Of a DNA stretch of 64,000 bases, positions 59,113 to 64,000 are shown in pieces; positions within the stretch are counted from its first letter, which is position 1; each line of letters starts with the position of its first letter. The stretch is taken from contig BSYO01000019.1 of NCBI GenBank assembly GCA_033239525.1, positions 4,221,087 through 4,285,086 of the forward strand, in the 5' to 3' direction. The stretch comes from Nepenthes gracilis. Taxonomy: Eukaryota; Streptophyta; Magnoliopsida; Caryophyllales; Nepenthaceae. The translations under genes and the position numbers were made by a program. The notes below the pieces were generated by a model that worked only from the letters and a program-made list of their open reading frames with translations, made no database searches and was not told the DNA's origin.

Positions 59113-60299
59113 GTTTGGTTGCTGAAATAAAATAATATGAAAATAAAATAATTATTTTAAGGAATAGAAAAGGATAGGAATAGAGTTGGAATTGTTATTA
59201 TTATATTTGGTTGTTTGAATAGAATACTGTGAGAATTAGTATTTCATTTTTTGGTTTGTAGAATAATATGAGGAATAATGTGGGAATAGTAATAATAATA
59301 ATACCAAAATAATAATAATAATAATAATAATAAATATAATAATAATATGTAATAATAATAATATGAAATAATAATAATATTTAAGAATAATAATAATATG
59401 TAATAATAGTATATAATAATAATAATAATAATAAAATAAAATAATAATAATACCTAATAATTAATAATAACAATAATAATAATAATAATGATAATACCTA
59501 ATAAATAATAATAATAATAATAAATACAATAATAATAATAATATGTAATAATAATACCTAATAATAATAATAATATGTAATAATAATATAGTAAAATAAT
59601 AATAATACCTAATAATATGTGAGAATTGTTATTCCCACATATGTAGAAATAATAATTCCTATATAAGTGGTGGAAATTATTATTCCCACATTTGTTGGGA
59701 TAATAATTTTCATCCTACCACTAACCAAACGGAAAAATTTCTATTCCTGCGGGAATAGAAATTCCATTCCCCCTCAATTCCTGCAATCGAACATTTTTTA
59801 GTTGTTGGAATAGAATAAGATAAGAATAAAATAATTATTCAAGGGAATAGAAAATGATGAGAATATAGTTGAAATTATTATTCTTATATTTGATTGTTGG
59901 AATAAAATAATGTGAGAATTAGTATTCTATTGTTTACTTTATAGAATGGTATGAGGAATAATGTGAGAATAATAATAATAATAATAATAATAATATGTAA
60001 TAATAATAAATACAATAATAATAATATGTAATAATAATACCTAATAATAATAATAATAATAACATGTAATAATAATACCTAATAAATAATAATAATAATA
60101 GTAATAATAATAATACCTAATAATAATAATAACAATAATAATACAATAATAATAATATGTGAAAATTGTTATTACAACATGTGTGAAAATAACAATTCCT
60201 AATGAATAACAATTTCCATCCTAGCACTAACCAAACGAAAAAATTTTCATTCATGTCGGAATAGGAATTCTATTCGCCCTCAATTTCTAAAACCAAACA
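59113..60299. mobile_element. Dimer of a non-autonomous element with GTTTGGTT ends and (AAT)n cores
   Basis: It interrupts LINE copy 3, where copies 1 and 2 read straight through. The outer ends are GTTTGGTT (59113) and AACCAAAC (60299), perfect 8-bp inverted repeats. Inside are two related units (about 59113-59790 and 59793-60299), each with AATAGAAT(A/G) and AATTATTATT-like arms, a long (AAT)n core, and a CACTAACCAAACG block before its right end. No target-site duplication is clear and there is no coding frame. Confidence 0.7.
59290..59605 (+). repeat. (AAT)n-rich tract
   Basis: Interrupted AAT repeats with ATATGTAATAATAAT and ATACCTAATAAT variants form a higher-order pattern. A second tract lies at 59965-60155. 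Confidence 0.85.
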
Positions 60300-61188
60300 A
60301 GGGATTAGAGTTCGAGAGATTCCTCATCATTCTTTGCCTGTAAATACTTTACCTATTAATAAAACCCAATGAAATTTAAGTTTCCACACTCTTTCCTATT
60401 ACCCATTGTTACCTCTATCTGCCTACTCGAAGAGGGAGAAAGCTGATGATTTAGTGTACTTGCCCGAGTAGCTGATCCAAATAGCAGTGTCCTTAGAGGG
60501 TGATGTGATACTATTATGAACTCCTTATAATAATAGATCCCATCCTTGGTGAGCCTGTCCTTCACAATGTCGAAGTTTTATTTACCATTTGCTAATATTT
60601 AGCCTGCAACCTTTAATGCAGCTTCAGTTGCAATAATTATTGAGCCAGATTTAAGAAGAAGAAAAGTTTGCCCAACATTCCTATCCTTCTAGAACTTGAC
60701 CATGTTACCATTTTCAGTGGACAATTTCATGCCTTGCATACGGAGCATTCGTGTCTTAAGGATGATGCACTGGGCGTAAGAGCTTCTGAAATTACTTTTG
60801 ACAATGAAGAATATATCTGAATGAAGGTAATTAACTCATAAGATTTGAGCCGTTAGCTTGTCAAAGCGATGCACGAGTTCCCAGCTGATTTTGCCAAGAA
60901 AGGATAAGTTGTTCCATTCGGCTTTCCTCAAACCAAGACTACTAAGTTTTTTAAGTGTTCATACTTCATTCCAATAAATCAACTGGATTTTCTACTCATC
61001 CAAAAGAATGTTCCGATTGATATAATCAAATTAATTGCATATCTTTTTGGGAAGGGCTAGAGTTTGCATCAGTTACTTAGGGATCGCTTGGGCCACTGTC
61101 TGAATGAGTGTAACTCTACCTACAATAGATAGGTGCTTTGCATTTTGGTTTTGGGGACACCCCCCACTCTCTCTAAGCGTGGATTTAT

Positions 61189-64000
61189 AGTGATGTAGCA
61201 GGAGCAGGAGGTGGTAGTGGTTAGAGATGAGAATAATTTTTTAGTTGTAGAAGGTGCTTTATGTGGTGTGGTTGTCCTAAGGGGTGCACAATGTTTTTTA
61301 ATATACCAAAGAAATTTGGGCAACGTTGAAAAGTCTTGTATTACTATATTATTATATATCTATTTAAAAATATATCTATATCTTATTCATTTTAATATAT
61401 TTTTTAGATTAATAGTATCACCTATATTTTTTCAATTTTAAAAATGATATTGGATTAATTCTTGCTAGATGAATAGTTGTTCACTTATTATCCTATTAAA
61501 TATTATTTATTACGTAACATATATTAAATTTTATAAAATTTGATAAATATATAAAGATATTATAAATGAAAACAGTCATAAAATAAGACCCATTTAATTT
61601 TTTAGAATGAGTGCGGTTATGAAAAAAAGTATCCGGTTCAACTCAATCCAACAAGAACTATAATATTTTTTTTATAAATATAATAGCATAAGAAATATTC
61701 ATCCATCTATTTTTATCTAATTCGTTATTAAATGAGGATATATGAGACGGTAATTTATTAAAAAATATTTAAAATGCAACTAAAATATTTCTCCAGATAC
61801 TATTCCTTAATTAAGCTCATCACCTAATTTGTATTCAATAATTAGTTGAAAAAAATCAACTAAAAGATTTCATTCAACGGTATAAGAATCTCATATTTCA
61901 AAAAATAAAACAAATAGATTTTTTAATTTATATTTGATATCTAAAGACACGTGACTAACATAAGGTTCGGATCACGTAAAAATTAAATTTAAATAAAAAT
62001 TTATAAATATTAAGTGGGATTTTGTCACATATGTTTTGATCATTCAAGCTAAAAGCTACAACCATTTTTATTTTAAACCAAACACTTTTTATTTTAAGTT
62101 ATTTTTATTTAAACTATTATATTTATATATAGAAATATAAAATTAAAATTTTATATTGAAAGTTTTTACAGATCACAAAAATATTAATATTTTTTGGGAT
62201 AAAAGCCGAGAAAAGATACACACTTTAAAATTCATATTTGGTGGGGTTGAGGCCATCTTCAATGACGAATGCACTTGTAGTTAAGATAGATCCCGCATCT
62301 CCTACCTAATATCATTGACCAACTTGGTATCTCTTTCGTGAATAATTCCTTTAATTCAAAAAGCTATTTATTAATAATTTAATTATTTTAAATGATATTT
62401 TTAAAACAATTAACAAAATCATCACTAATTATTAAAAAAATAAACACTTAAAGTTGAAAGAAAAAAGGTTTAATGTGGCCGACTAATAGCAGAAGCAAGT
62501 AATAGCAAAAGTGGCCAATGATATTCGCTTTCATTGGTACACGTTTCCCGTAAAGTACAGTCGACTTGTAAAAATATAATACCGATTGAACTTATTCACT
62601 ATTTATAGTTAAGCCACGTTTCCAACCATACAAATAACAATGCATAATTTCATATTTTAGATTGACAGATTGTTAAAAAGCATACATTTTTTCATACTAC
62701 CATAAATAGCACAGAACCTCTTAAAGCCACCGACAAACATAGTATCAACAAAATCTGTTTTCAATATCATAAAATGGTGTATCAATTTTAAGGATTGATT
62801 AAACGCAAAAGATCATATCAGAACTACAACAATTTTTACTTCTAGTGAAGATAAATATTCTAAAAATGGCATAACACAAATATAAGTAGTACTTAAAAAT
62901 AAACGAGTTATTAACGGATATATCTTTTACCTTTTAAATTATATTATATTTAAAAAATATTTGACAAAATAAATAATATGTAATATATTTTTAATAGTAT
63001 TTTACATAATTTTATTTTTAATATATTTTTTAATATTTATATTTATATATGGGTCATACTGTTTCAACACATAAAATTGCACGACCCAACACAATGTGGT
63101 TCATGTACGGTGTTAAAGCAAGACATATAAGTCTTGTATTGTGTCAAAAATAGCCGGTAATATCAACATGTTATATTAGGTATGGTACAAATAAATAAAC
63201 AATGACGGGTCAATACAATTAGTTGCACATCACTACAATTGATCTTGAAAATGAGGTTGCTTCCATGAAAAAAGCTACTCAAGATTTCCACATCACATGA
63301 AAGTTTCAATAGACCACAAAAATACTAATATTTTTGTGTTAAAAACCAAGAAAAGGTACACAATTTGAAATTTAAATTTGCTAGGATTGAGGTTATCTTC
63401 AATGTCAAATGCCCCTGTGGTGGTTAAGAAGGATCCCACCCCTACCTAATGTCATTGACTGTCCCAGCATCTCGTTCGTTCAATAATGCATTCTTCTGCT
63501 CTCTATAATTATTAATTTTTAAAAAAACTATTATAATTTAATTATTTTAAATAATATTTTTAACAAAATTAATAGAATCACCACTAATTATTTAAAAAAT
63601 AAACAATTAAATGTGAAAGAAAAAAGGTTCAACATGGGCCGACTAATAACAAATGTAACTATAGAAGTGGCCGACGATATTCACTTTTGTTAAATAGGCT
63701 AACGTAAAACAAAGTCGGCCAATAAAAATATAATACCGGCTGAATTTATTTACAACTTATTGCTGGGCCACGGTTCCAGCATTGCAAGTAACAGTTCAAA
63801 ATTTTATTTTTTAGACTTGCAAAAGGCTTAAAAGCATACATTTTTCTTACTTGCGTCAATAGCATAGAACCTCTTAATCCCACTGACAAATATAGTATCA
63901 TCAAAATCTGCTTTCAATATAATAAAAAAGTGTATCCATTTTAAGGATTAATTGGACGCAAAATATCATGCCAGAATTACAACCATGTTCACTTCTAGTA
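61189..64000 (-). repeat. Tandem duplication, second unit (continues past the window)
   Basis: It matches 54718-57525 nearly base for base, including the promoter region and the 1.14-kb repeats (units starting at 62158 and 63299). The promoter copy (61192-61300) lacks a coding exon: it faces LINE copy 3. Its TATA box is CATAAA because of one change. No coding frame was recognised to the end of the window. Confidence 0.9.

Larger units (their letters stand above)
58036..61191 (-). mobile_element. L1-type LINE, copy 3, 3' half only
   Basis: 58036-61180 matches 14627-16565 of copy 1, from the 3' noncoding region through the zinc-binding and post-RT parts, allowing for a 1.19-kb insertion at 59113-60299. 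The left end (58036) is about 320 bp shorter than copies 1 and 2. The right end is a sharp junction at 61189-61192 with O-methyltransferase 5' UTR sequence, sharing GTG. No RT core remains. Decayed. Confidence 0.85.

Noticed and set aside
59290..60155. AAT tract as a centromeric or telomeric satellite
   Set aside because: It is confined to one insertion with inverted ends and contains no telomere-type unit.

Overview
This window is nuclear DNA of a flowering plant, probably a eudicot. The evidence is one gene with plant splice sites, about 50 kb of nested plant-type retrotransposons (Gypsy long terminal repeats [LTRs], Tat-like and chromovirus-like pol, L1-type LINEs), a plant exostosin (GT47) gene fragment, and AT-rich spacers with AAT microsatellites. 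There is no bacterial operon structure, rRNA, tRNA or CRISPR array that I can recognise.

Only one gene looks intact. It is a caffeic-acid-O-methyltransferase-like (COMT-like) gene on the minus strand (exons 54264..54682, 43661..43971, 42735..42799, 41997..42299). All four exons join in frame through GT-AG introns into 365 residues, the usual COMT length. Its first intron is 10.3 kb because it holds an L1-type LINE (44750..~51270) and an LTR (51276..53628). The SAM-binding residues and catalytic His269 are present. One of the two catalytic glutamates (Glu329 in alfalfa COMT numbering) is Val, and several substrate-pocket residues differ.

Layout: 1-1555 LINE-like tail with poly(A). 2389-5750 LTR fragments of two related families (called X and Y here). 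5757-5885 a stray copy of the O-methyltransferase promoter. 5900-14300 remains of Tat-type Gypsy elements, including an antisense accessory ORF (10676-12481, plus strand) lying tail-to-tail with an integrase (13307-14300, minus), interrupted by an X LTR (7635-9205). 14306-20182 LINE copy 1 with an embedded LTR. 20183-23314 a minus-strand mosaic of Y LTR, GT47 exon, Gypsy gag and W-family LTR. 23315-31580 a plus-strand Gypsy element (A) with both LTRs but without gag/protease, carrying a W-family LTR inside. 31581-37192 a decayed Gypsy internal region plus the 3' LTR of family X. 37193-41755 further minus-strand LTR and gag remains. 41997-54682 the O-methyltransferase gene. 54718-64000 a tandem duplication (period about 6.47 kb) whose unit starts at the O-methyltransferase 5' UTR/promoter and ends inside LINE copy 3; the second unit runs off the window.

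Most reading frames are broken, so the TE parts act as decayed DNA. The observations most worth follow-up are: an LTR whose sequence alternates, zipper-like, between two segments about 850 bp apart; arrays of inverted TTGACC motifs in two unrelated LTR-type sequences; three copies of the O-methyltransferase promoter; the unusual active site of the enzyme; and a GT47 exon lying in sense between gag and an LTR.
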